DNA of 5,206 nucleotides from Acidobacteriaceae bacterium. Lineage in GTDB: Bacteria > Acidobacteriota > Terriglobia > Terriglobales > Acidobacteriaceae. Below are positions 1-5,206 of the stretch, piece by piece; within the stretch, counting starts at the first letter, position 1, and every line of letters starts with the position of its first letter. The translations under genes and the position numbers were made by a program. The stretch is from assembly GCA_030040175.1 (NCBI GenBank), contig JASHUF010000413.1, positions 1-5,206 of the forward strand, read 5' to 3'. Below the pieces are notes generated by a model. The model did not search any database. It saw nothing but the letters and a program-made list of their open reading frames with translations, and had not been told where the DNA came from.

Positions 1-911
1 CCGCCGAAGTGGAGGCCGAGCTCGAGCACCTTGAGGCCCTGCGTGACCCAGCTCGCCTGCACGTTCTCAATGTTATCGAGATAGAGGCGGGCGATGGCGA
101 GGACCTTCAGATACTCCACGCTGGTGGCCTCGTCCCAGCCGCGGCCGCCGAGCGCGGTGTGCTTGGGCTGAAAGCTCCAGGGGATGAAAGCCGTGAAGCC
201 GCCGGTCTCTTCCTGCAGGCGGCGGATGACCTCGAAATGGTTGACGCGCTGCTCGAAGGTCTCGCCCACGCCGAACATCATCGTGGCCGTCGTTCTCATG
301 CCAAGTTCATGTGCCGTCCGGTGCACGGCGACCCATTCTTCGGTGCGGCACTTGAGGCGGGCGATGCGGAAGCGCACTTCGTCGTCGAGAATTTCGGCGC
401 CGCCGCCGGGGATGGAGTCGAGGCCCGCGTCGCGCAGGCGGGCGATGGTGGTGCGCAGGTCGAGCGCGGAGTACTCGGCGATGGCGAGGATCTCCGAGGC
501 CGAGAGGCAGTGCAGCCAGATGGAAGGAAAACGCTGCTTGATGCCGCGGAAGAGATTCTCGAACCATTCGATCTTGAGGTCGGGATGCAGGCCGCCCTGC
601 ATGAGCACGCCGGTGCCGCCCATCTCCAGGGTCTCGGCGATTTTCTCGCAGATGGTTTCGAAGTCGAGGATGTAGCCTTCCTGGGAGCGCGCGTCGGGTT
701 TGGCGGAGCCGGGCTTGGGCAGGGGGCGATAGAAGGCGCAGAAGGTGCAGTACTCGGTGCAGAAGTTGGTGTAGTTGATGTTGCGATCGATGATGTAGGT
801 CACCACGCCTTCGGGGTGCAGGCGGCGGCGCACTTGGTCGGCCTCAAACCCAAGACCGATGAGGTCGGGCGAGCGGAAATAATCGAGGGCCTGCTGGCGC
901 GTGATGGCCAT
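1..911 (-). CDS. mqnC: Cyclic dehypoxanthinyl futalosine synthase (MqnC), C-terminus beyond the left edge
   Basis: Radical-SAM enzyme of the futalosine route to menaquinone. The family cyclises dehypoxanthinyl futalosine to its cyclic form in the cytoplasm, using a 5'-deoxyadenosyl radical. The first 303 codons are read uninterrupted from ATG at 911. The 4Fe-4S signature is CTEYCTFC, with Cys51, Cys55 and Cys58 (CX3CX2C), directly after INYTNF. Family-typical blocks follow: MGGTGVLMQGGLHPDLKIEW (about 97-116), SIPGGGAEILDDEVR (166-180), TATMMFGVGETFEQRV (208-223), GGFTAFIPWSFQPKHTALGG (237-256) and NVQASWVTQGLKV (283-295). The GGGAEIL and QASWVTQG blocks favour MqnC over the related MqnE and CofH. 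MqnC proteins usually run to about 360-390 residues, so some 60-80 C-terminal residues are missing to the left. The start is fixed by an in-frame TAA at 921-923 and is the first ATG after it. No Shine-Dalgarno is visible. No other men or mqn gene lies in the window. Confidence 0.93.
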   Translation of the reverse strand, partial: MAITRQQALDYFRSPDLIGLGFEADQVRRRLHPEGVVTYIIDRNINYTNFCTEYCTFCAFYRPLPKPGSAKPDARSQEGYILDFETICEKIAETLEMGGTGVLMQGGLHPDLKIEWFENLFRGIKQRFPSIWLHCLSASEILAIAEYSALDLRTTIARLRDAGLDSIPGGGAEILDDEVRFRIARLKCRTEEWVAVHRTAHELGMRTTATMMFGVGETFEQRVNHFEVIRRLQEETGGFTAFIPWSFQPKHTALGGRGWDEATSVEYLKVLAIARLYLDNIENVQASWVTQGLKVLELGLHFG

Positions 912-917
912 GGGACG

Positions 918-923
918 ATTTTA
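918..923 (-). promoter_or_regulatory. mqnC: Candidate -10 box (TAAAAT) for leaderless mqnC transcription
   Basis: Read on the minus strand this is TAAAAT, five of six matches to TATAAT, with six nucleotides between it and the mqnC ATG. That spacing would put the first transcribed base at or next to the start codon, as in leaderless mRNAs. It fits the absence of any GGAG-like ribosome-binding site before the ATG. There is no recognisable -35 box: the region 17 bp upstream is inside the octamer repeat array. The site is an inference from spacing and sequence only. Confidence 0.35.
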
Positions 924-979
924 CAGGGACTCAGGGACTGAGGGAGCGAGGGAACGAGGGAGCGGGTTAGCGAGTTAGC
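924..979. repeat. Seven tandem degenerate 8-bp units next to the mqnC start
   Basis: Seven consecutive octamers in strict 8-bp register: CAGGGACT twice, then GAGGGAGC, GAGGGAAC, GAGGGAGC, GGGTTAGC and GAGTTAGC. The two CAGGGACT units are identical and so are the two GAGGGAGC units. Two related units recur at 1043-1058 (GAGTTGGC, GAGGGAGT). Isolated copies of GAGTTGGC at 2689-2696 and GAGGGAGC at 2752-2759 lie in the other intergenic region. The array ends one base upstream of the candidate mqnC -10 box, so it occupies the promoter's -35 position. Eight base pairs is not a codon multiple and no ORF uses it convincingly. It may be a slippage-born filler repeat or a binding-site array. Confidence 0.75.
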
Positions 980-990
980 GTGCGCTTCGA

Positions 991-1018
991 CCCCAGCGAC
1001 GAAGACCTGTCGCGGGGG
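991..1018. repeat. Inverted repeat/hairpin in the mqnC upstream gap
   Basis: Arms 991-1000 (CCCCAGCGAC) and 1009-1018 (GTCGCGGGGG) pair as 4 + 5 bp around one A-G mismatch, with an 8-nt loop. There is no T-tract on either side, so it does not look like an intrinsic terminator. It sits between the octamer array and the second cluster of related octamers. It could be part of a dispersed intergenic repeat, but this window cannot show that. Confidence 0.4.
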
Positions 1019-1084
1019 ACCCCGGTTTGCGCGGACGTTCGCGAGTTGGCGAGGGAGTAGGCAGCAGGGAGCAGGAAAGAGCAG

Positions 1085-1249
1085 CTATTTGGCGCGGAAG
1101 AGGAAGATGCCGCGAGTTTTCAAGGGGCGGCGTTGGGTGCGGGCGAGGTTGGAACGGGTGGAGATGCCGCTGAAGAGGATCAGGAAGTCAAAAAAGGCGC
1201 GGACTCTCGAAAAAAGGCGGAACAAGTCTTTTTGATTCGGGTTCGTCAT
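1085..1249 (-). CDS. Possible 54-residue basic small protein, unknown function
   Basis: I do not recognise this protein. An ATG at 1249 opens 54 codons to a TAG at 1085-1087. A TTG six codons further upstream (1267) is an alternative start. The product begins MTNPNQKDLFRLFSRVRAFF and is strongly basic, with nine Arg and three Lys against two Asp. A short hydrophobic run, FFDFLILFSGIS (about 19-30), is followed by an Arg-rich tail. By my hand count about three quarters of third codon positions are G or C, against under half of first positions, which resembles real coding in GC-rich DNA. A GAGGG at 1261-1265 lies 11 nt before the ATG, a spacing like that of galE upstream. It lies on the same strand as galE and mqnC, between them. 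Its small size and lack of a known family keep confidence low; chance is a fair alternative. Confidence 0.33.
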   Translation of the reverse strand: MTNPNQKDLFRLFSRVRAFFDFLILFSGISTRSNLARTQRRPLKTRGIFLFRAK

Positions 1250-1330
1250 TTTGGGAAGTACCCTCAAGGTGCAAAAGCGACTACCACGTTTGTTGGAGAT
1301 GCAACAGAGCCATCCGGTAGCACAATCGTA

Positions 1331-1359
1331 CCTAAGGAATACAGGGCGGATTACTTAGG
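1331..1359. repeat. Imperfect inverted repeat abutting the galE downstream hairpin
   Basis: Arms 1331-1340 (CCTAAGGAAT) and 1350-1359 (ATTACTTAGG) pair over 9 of 10 positions, with one G-A mismatch and a 9-nt loop. The right arm shares two bases (1358-1359) with the perfect GC-rich hairpin at 1358-1383, so the two can stack end to end but cannot both be complete. Confidence 0.45.
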
Positions 1360-1383
1360 GCCGAGGAGAAAATTCCTCGGCCC
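1358..1383 (-). terminator. Perfect 10-bp GC-rich hairpin downstream of galE, probable transcription end
   Basis: The arms GGGCCGAGGA (1358-1367) and TCCTCGGCCC (1374-1383) are perfectly complementary, with a 6-nt loop. It lies about 105 bp past the galE stop codon and is the strongest stem between galE and mqnC. On the galE strand the bases after the stem are TAAGTAATCC, not a T-tract, so it is not a textbook intrinsic terminator. It may stop RNA polymerase weakly, protect the 3' end, or be one half of a larger repeat with the 1331-1359 element. A smaller 6-bp stem (1425-1430 with 1437-1442) lies between it and galE. Confidence 0.42.
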
Positions 1384-1487
1384 CATTCTTCCCGTCCGGG
1401 GAAAGGCGGGGGCCTGTGGAACAAGATAAGCCGTTTCTTATCAGCATGCACAGCCAGGCCTTTCCGATTCCGAAGGGGTTCCCAAGG

Positions 1488-2501
<1,014 letters not shown>

Positions 2502-2512
2502 AAAAAAGACTG

Positions 2513-2518
2513 TCCTTT
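2513..2518 (-). promoter_or_regulatory. galE: Ribosome-binding site that sets the galE GTG start
   Basis: The minus strand reads AAAGGA here, 11 nt before the GTG at 2501, with a T-rich spacer. It supports the GTG over the upstream in-frame ATG at 2708, which would add 69 residues unlike any GalE. Confidence 0.65.
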
Positions 2519-2546
2519 CGCGAACAGTTTCGGTAACCTTGAGTCT

Positions 2547-2575
2547 ATTACAGTAGTGCGTGTCCAGACCGTCCG
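2547..2575 (-). promoter_or_regulatory. galE: Candidate galE promoter
   Basis: The -10 box is TGTAAT (2552 down to 2547), five of six matches to consensus, inside the GalE-strand context ACTGTAATAG. Seventeen bases further upstream lies CGGACG (2575 down to 2570), which matches TTGACA in only three positions. The implied start near 2540 would give a leader of about 40 nt that contains the AAAGGA ribosome-binding site. Weak on the -35 side. Confidence 0.3.
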
Positions 2576-2613
2576 GAGTCTTTTGCCAAACGAGACTCCA
2601 AGCTTGCGGCTCA

Positions 2614-2652
2614 CGGCGCATCCCCAAATGACGATATTTGAAGGGGGCGCCG
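2614..2652. repeat. Long imperfect hairpin between galE and tonB
   Basis: Three stacked helices: CGGCGC (2614-2619) with GCGCCG (2647-2652); then a T-G wobble plus CCC (2622-2624) with GGG (2643-2645); then CAAAT (2625-2629) with ATTTG (2636-2640), closing a 6-nt loop GACGAT. Only a single bulged A (2620) and a bulged AA (2641-2642) interrupt about 15 pairs. There is no T-tract beyond either arm. It lies about 60 bp upstream of the candidate galE start of transcription. It could be a protein-binding site, the fold of a small RNA, or a REP-like dispersed element. Confidence 0.55.
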
Positions 2653-2915
2653 ACTATCGAGTGTACCCGATGCACCGATTTCGAACGCGAGTTGGCGCGA
2701 TTTCCCACGGAATCAAGGGATTGAGTTCATTTTGCCGAATGCCTTGGTGGCGAGGGAGCGCAATGCCCGAGGCGCGGCGAGCGAAATTGCCCCATGCGGA
2801 CGGAGATCCCGGAGGGCGGGATGGCGGCTCGCGGCCTATTGCACTTATCCCCGATACCGGAATGACCTTTTCCCCCATCGTCTCCATTCGAGCGGGGGTG
2901 GTGCGCGATGGATAT

Positions 2916-2936
2916 GGCAAATTCAAGCAATTTGCC
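2916..2936. promoter_or_regulatory. Perfect inverted repeat, candidate operator upstream of tonB
   Basis: Arms GGCAAATT (2916-2923) and AATTTGCC (2929-2936) are exact reverse complements around a 5-bp spacer CAAGC. The AT-rich centre within GC-rich DNA, the 21-bp span and centre-to-centre arm spacing of 13 bp are typical of a site for a dimeric helix-turn-helix repressor or activator. It sits 142 bp before the tonB start, in the divergent region with galE. No regulator gene lies in the window, so the binding protein is unknown. Confidence 0.5.
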
Positions 2937-3066
2937 GCGCGGTTTGAGGGTCAGGAGATCCAGGGCGGCGAAGAGACACGCAGAGGGTGGTCCCCGATCT
3001 CCGGCGTCGACCTATATTGCGATGATTTGTCTTGAGCGATTCTGTGCCGCGGGTGCGGCCGGAAGT

Positions 3067-3071
3067 GAGGA
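3067..3071 (+). promoter_or_regulatory. Ribosome-binding site of the tonB-like gene
   Basis: GAGGA lies 7 nt before ATG 3079 and 13 nt before the second in-frame ATG at 3085. This spacing favours the first. A TAA at 3073-3075 in the same frame rules out any start further upstream. Confidence 0.75.
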
Positions 3072-3078
3072 ATAAATC

Positions 3079-4119
3079 ATGTCGATGACTTACTCTCCCG
3101 GAAGGACTAATTTCGGGTTATTGCCCGAACCTGAGGGAAGGGCTGCCTCATTTATTACCAGTACATGCATCAATGGAACGATTCTGGCGATCATCCTCAT
3201 CGCCGGGATGACGGCGCGGCACGTGCTCGTGCAGCACCAATACGAAATGACGGAATTGATTGTGCCGCAGAATCCGCCGCCGCCGATGAAGTTGAAGACG
3301 CCGGAGCTGCCGAAGCTGCCTCCGCCGCCGACACCGCCGAAGATCACGCTGGATCAACAGAAGATCCAGATGCCCAAGCCCAAGCCGGAGCCGAAGGCGA
3401 TCCAGATGGAAGCCAAGCTGGCGATGCCGGTGGTGAAGGAGGCCAAGCCAGCGGTGATCCTGGCGCCGCAGCCGAAGGCCGCGTTGACGGCGGCAGCCCC
3501 GGCGCAGACGCCGCAAGCGCATCCTTCGACGGCGCCTGTCCATCTCGGCGAGACGTTTGGCGCAACCCCGAATCCCAACGCATACAAGCCGGCAACGGTA
3601 GCGGCGATCGGCAATCCCTACGGCGGCATGCAGGGTCCGGCGGTAGCGCCGCGCGGCGTGGTGGGCTCAACGGGAATCGGGAATGGAACGCGGATGGGCT
3701 CGAATGCGGGCGTGGTGGGCAAAGTGGCCTCCGCCGGCATTCCCGGGGCGGCGGGCACGAGCACCGCGTCGTACGGCAAAGTGGCTTCGGCGGGCATTCC
3801 TGCGCAAGTGGCGCAGGCGCCGGCTCAGGTGAAGCAGACGGTAGCGCCGGCGGAGACCAATCTTGAAGTGCTCTCCAAGCCGCCGGTGCAGTACACCAGC
3901 GAAGCGCGGCAGTTGCGCGTGCAAGGAGACGTGGTTTTACGGGTGACCTTCCTGGCCACGGGCCAGGTGGTGGTGCAGGGCGTGATTCATGGGCTGGGCC
4001 ACGGGCTGGACGAGGAAGCCCGCCGGGTGGCGCAGCAGATTCGTTTTCGTCCGGCAACGCGCGACGGCCGGCCAGTGGATCTGACGACGAATATCGTCAT
4101 CACCTTCCAACTGGCGTAG
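3079..4119 (+). CDS. TonB-family energy transducer
   Basis: Inner-membrane-anchored periplasmic protein of the TonB family (346 residues). Such proteins carry proton-motive energy from ExbB/ExbD to TonB-dependent outer-membrane receptors. Order of parts: a short cytoplasmic N-terminus; one membrane segment at about 25-47 (SFITSTCINGTILAIILIAG and following); a Pro/Lys-rich stretch at about 64-135 with PPPP, PPPPTPP and PKPKPEPK; an Ala/Gly-rich stretch at about 136-260; and a C-terminal TonB domain at about 262-346. That domain has the familiar opening LSKPPVQYTSEARQLRVQGD, then VVVQGVIHGLGHGLDEEARR, IRFRPATRDGRPVD and a closing strand IVITFQLA. GKVASAGIP occurs twice (214-222 and 233-241). 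The protein is longer than E. coli TonB (239 residues) through its spacer. No exbB or exbD is present, so the partners must be elsewhere. A gene symbol is withheld because several TonB paralogues usually coexist in such genomes. Confidence 0.92.
   Translation: MSMTYSPGRTNFGLLPEPEGRAASFITSTCINGTILAIILIAGMTARHVLVQHQYEMTELIVPQNPPPPMKLKTPELPKLPPPPTPPKITLDQQKIQMPKPKPEPKAIQMEAKLAMPVVKEAKPAVILAPQPKAALTAAAPAQTPQAHPSTAPVHLGETFGATPNPNAYKPATVAAIGNPYGGMQGPAVAPRGVVGSTGIGNGTRMGSNAGVVGKVASAGIPGAAGTSTASYGKVASAGIPAQVAQAPAQVKQTVAPAETNLEVLSKPPVQYTSEARQLRVQGDVVLRVTFLATGQVVVQGVIHGLGHGLDEEARRVAQQIRFRPATRDGRPVDLTTNIVITFQLA
3718..3801 (+). repeat. Internal duplication in the TonB spacer
   Basis: The codons for GKVASAGIP appear at 3718-3744 and 3775-3801, 57 bp apart. 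The two DNA copies differ mostly at third positions, so the peptide is conserved more than the DNA. It lies in the Gly/Ala-rich spacer just before the TonB domain. This is consistent with a small in-frame duplication kept at protein level. Confidence 0.6.
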
Positions 4120-4132
4120 CAACAGAAACCGC

Positions 4133-4196
4133 AGTAGAGAACACAGGGTCTACTTCAAGCGGGCCAGCCGGGATGTACAGGCAGTTCGAGGTAGAC
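4133..4196 (+). promoter_or_regulatory. Leader with two competing stems before the secreted-protein gene
   Basis: The segment 4148-4156 (GTCTACTTC) can pair downstream with 4188-4196 (GAGGTAGAC; 9 bp, one wobble). Part of it (TCTACT, 4149-4154) can instead pair upstream with AGTAGA (4133-4138; 6 bp). The two pairings exclude each other. The gene's ribosome-binding site follows 16 nt after the downstream arm. This is a possible attenuation-like arrangement, but stems this short also arise by chance. Confidence 0.25.
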
Positions 4197-4212
4197 AGGC
4201 GAGAATCCACCT

Positions 4213-4217
4213 AGGAG
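4213..4217 (+). promoter_or_regulatory. Ribosome-binding site of the secreted-protein gene
   Basis: AGGAG lies 6 nt before ATG 4224, a near-ideal match. An in-frame TAG at 4212-4214 overlaps it, so no earlier start is possible. Confidence 0.8.
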
Positions 4218-4223
4218 CTTGAC

Positions 4224-5206
4224 ATGACGTTTCGGAAGATCCCCCTAACCTTCCTTGTCCTCACTCTGGGTGCGACCTGCGTGTACGCGAAGAAGCAGCC
4301 GAGGTACGAGCAGGCGCATCAACTTACCCCCGAGCAGGCCGCCCTGGTGGAGAGAGCCATTGCGCGCGAGAAAGTCCTGATCAAAGCCATTCAGCAGCGC
4401 ACGCCGCTGGTGGAGACTTACATTCAGGACACACGGCCGGACGTGAAACTGTACGCAGTGCCGGTGGACGACCAGTACATGCTGAGCCGGGTGGACTTCG
4501 GCAAGGGATTTTTCGACAAGACCTACGAGCCGCGGGGCGAAGCCAAGCACGGCTGGTTCAAAGGATCGTTTGCCGCGGTCACCGGCCTGACCAAGGCGCT
4601 TGGGCTGGACAAGAACTTCACCTACAATCCGACCGGGTTCATGGAGATGATGTTCATCGATCCCTCGGGATTCGACCAGCAGCACTACGTGTTCAGCTAC
4701 GTGCGGCGGGAGTTCCTGGGCTCGGTGCGCACCTGGGTCTTTGACGTGCACCCGAAGGTCGCGGGCATGGGCCGCTTCTATGGGCGCGTCTGGATCGAGG
4801 ATCAGGACGGCAACGTGGTGCGCTTCAACGGCACCTACACCGGCCCGACCTCGGAAGACTCCTCGGCGCACTACTTCCACTTCGACAGCTGGCGCATGAA
4901 CGTGCAGCCGGGGATCTGGCTGCCGGTGGCGATTTACGTGGAAGAGTCGAACGTGGGCCTGGGGTCGAAGCAGGAGGGTCTGAAGGCGCAGACGCACTTC
5001 TGGGGCTACTCGCTGAAGCTGCCCACGCGCGACAGCGAAAACGTGAGCGTGAAGGTGGACGACGCGGTGGACCAGAGCGACGACTCCTCCGATGTGGGCC
5101 CGCTGCAGGCTTCGCGCATGTGGATTGCTCAGGCAGAAAACAATGTGATCGACCGCCTGGTCGAAGCCGGCCTGGTCGCGCCGCTCGATCAGAACGGATA
5201 TGAACA
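4224..5206 (+). CDS. Secreted protein, N-terminal 327 residues; possibly the front part of an M48-type metallopeptidase fusion
   Basis: The frame is open from ATG 4224 through the right edge, so the C-terminus is missing. The product starts with a signal peptide: MTFRK, a hydrophobic core at about 6-20, and a likely cleavage after VYA at residue 22. Cys19 is not in a lipobox, so a soluble periplasmic or outer-surface protein is more likely than a lipoprotein. A helical, charged segment (34-65) follows. A beta-rich region (about 85-265) comes next, with TWVFDVHPKV (170-179), GRFYGRVWIEDQDGNVVRFN (183-202) and HFDSWRMNVQPGIWLPV (219-235). Those blocks resemble lipoprotein-sorting (LolA-like) folds in strand pattern. 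An acidic linker (DDAVDQSDDSSD, 279-290) leads to GPLQASRMWIAQAENNVIDR. From memory, acidobacterial proteins of this layout continue into an M48 zinc-peptidase domain; no HExxH is inside the window, so that remains a hypothesis. The gene follows tonB by 104 nt on the same strand and may share its transcript. Confidence 0.88.
   Translation, partial: MTFRKIPLTFLVLTLGATCVYAKKQPRYEQAHQLTPEQAALVERAIAREKVLIKAIQQRTPLVETYIQDTRPDVKLYAVPVDDQYMLSRVDFGKGFFDKTYEPRGEAKHGWFKGSFAAVTGLTKALGLDKNFTYNPTGFMEMMFIDPSGFDQQHYVFSYVRREFLGSVRTWVFDVHPKVAGMGRFYGRVWIEDQDGNVVRFNGTYTGPTSEDSSAHYFHFDSWRMNVQPGIWLPVAIYVEESNVGLGSKQEGLKAQTHFWGYSLKLPTRDSENVSVKVDDAVDQSDDSSDVGPLQASRMWIAQAENNVIDRLVEAGLVAPLDQNGYE

Larger units (their letters stand above)
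912..1487. other. Intergenic region between mqnC and galE
   Basis: This 576-bp gap separates the 3' end of galE from the 5' end of mqnC on the same strand. It holds, from right to left along the direction of transcription, the hairpin cluster at 1331-1442, the possible small ORF at 1085-1249, the hairpin at 991-1018, the octamer array at 924-979 and the candidate mqnC -10 box. Two copies of AAAAAAGGCG (1190-1199 and 1210-1219) lie exactly 20 bp apart inside the small ORF. The gap and hairpins suggest that galE and mqnC are separate transcription units. Confidence 0.7.
2502..3078. other. Divergent intergenic region galE / tonB
   Basis: 577 bp separate the two divergently read genes. Besides the galE control sites, the long hairpin and the candidate operator, I see a smaller 6-bp inverted repeat ATCCCG/CGGGAT (2806-2811 and 2817-2822). 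There are also isolated copies of the octamers found near mqnC (2689-2696 and 2752-2759). A TATATT at 3013-3018 could be a tonB -10 box with a start near 3025, but no -35 box is at the right distance. Reading frames crossing this stretch on both strands show no ribosome-binding site or family likeness and I treat them as non-coding. Confidence 0.65.
4120..4223 (+). other. Short spacer between tonB and the secreted-protein gene
   Basis: These 104 nt hold the competing stems and the ribosome-binding site described separately. There is no T-tailed hairpin after the tonB stop and no convincing -35/-10 pair. Read-through from tonB is therefore possible, though a weak promoter here cannot be excluded. 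Confidence 0.5.

Noticed and set aside
9..941. A 310-codon plus-strand open frame (and another at 184-675)
   Set aside because: Antisense to mqnC, whose translation is a clear family match; the Ala/Gly/Glu-rich product is a typical mirror frame of GC-rich coding DNA.
924..1058. The octamer units as a CRISPR-like array
   Set aside because: Units are 8 bp, contiguous, with no spacers and no cas genes.
2502..2708. A 69-residue N-terminal extension of GalE from ATG 2708
   Set aside because: The extension has no resemblance to the family, the fold starts at the GTG, and the ribosome-binding site serves the GTG.
2915..2935. A sigma-54-like promoter (TGGCA followed by TTTGC)
   Set aside because: The GG and GC elements are not 10 bp apart as required and the -12 TGC context is missing; the sequence is better explained by the perfect inverted repeat.
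3090..4057. Several frames opposite or overlapping tonB (minus 3344-4057, minus 3148-3543, plus 3165-3866)
   Set aside because: Low-complexity shadows produced by the Pro/Ala/Gly codons of the TonB spacer.
4245..4997. A 250-codon minus-strand frame
   Set aside because: Antisense to the secreted-protein gene, which has a signal peptide and strong ribosome-binding site; the His/Arg/Val-rich product is a mirror frame.

Overview
The window is GC-rich bacterial DNA, and its gene content points to a soil-type Acidobacteriota (Terriglobia/Acidobacteriaceae-like) chromosome. The reasons are a futalosine-pathway menaquinone gene (mqnC), a long Pro-rich TonB-family protein of the kind common in that phylum, and a secreted protein of a style I associate with Acidobacteriota. 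The taxonomic call is an inference; no rRNA or phylogenetic marker is present. I see no mobile element, CRISPR array, tRNA or rRNA.

Layout, left to right. (1) 1-911, minus strand: most of mqnC, a radical-SAM enzyme of menaquinone synthesis, cut by the left edge. (2) 912-1487: a 576-bp gap with an octanucleotide repeat array just upstream of mqnC, a possible 54-residue basic small protein on the minus strand, and a cluster of inverted repeats downstream of galE. (3) 1488-2501, minus strand: a complete galE-type UDP-glucose 4-epimerase with a GTG start. (4) 2502-3078: a 577-bp divergent intergenic region holding the galE ribosome-binding site and candidate promoter, a long imperfect hairpin (2614-2652) and a perfect 8-bp-arm inverted repeat (2916-2936) that looks like an operator. 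(5) 3079-4119, plus strand: a TonB-family energy transducer with one membrane anchor, a long Pro/Ala/Gly-rich periplasmic spacer and a C-terminal TonB domain. (6) 4120-4223: a 104-nt leader with competing stems. (7) 4224 to the right edge, plus strand: the N-terminal 327 residues of a secreted protein, possibly the front part of an M48-type metallopeptidase fusion.

The genes do not form one pathway. mqnC serves the respiratory quinone pool, and galE serves nucleotide-sugar supply for surface polysaccharides. The TonB-like protein and the exported protein are same-strand neighbours in envelope and export biology and could be co-transcribed, since no T-tailed terminator separates them. Nothing here is clearly an undescribed multi-gene system. 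The most interesting signals are non-coding: the two inverted-repeat elements between galE and tonB, the octamer array abutting an apparently leaderless mqnC, and the small basic ORF with coding-like third-position bias.
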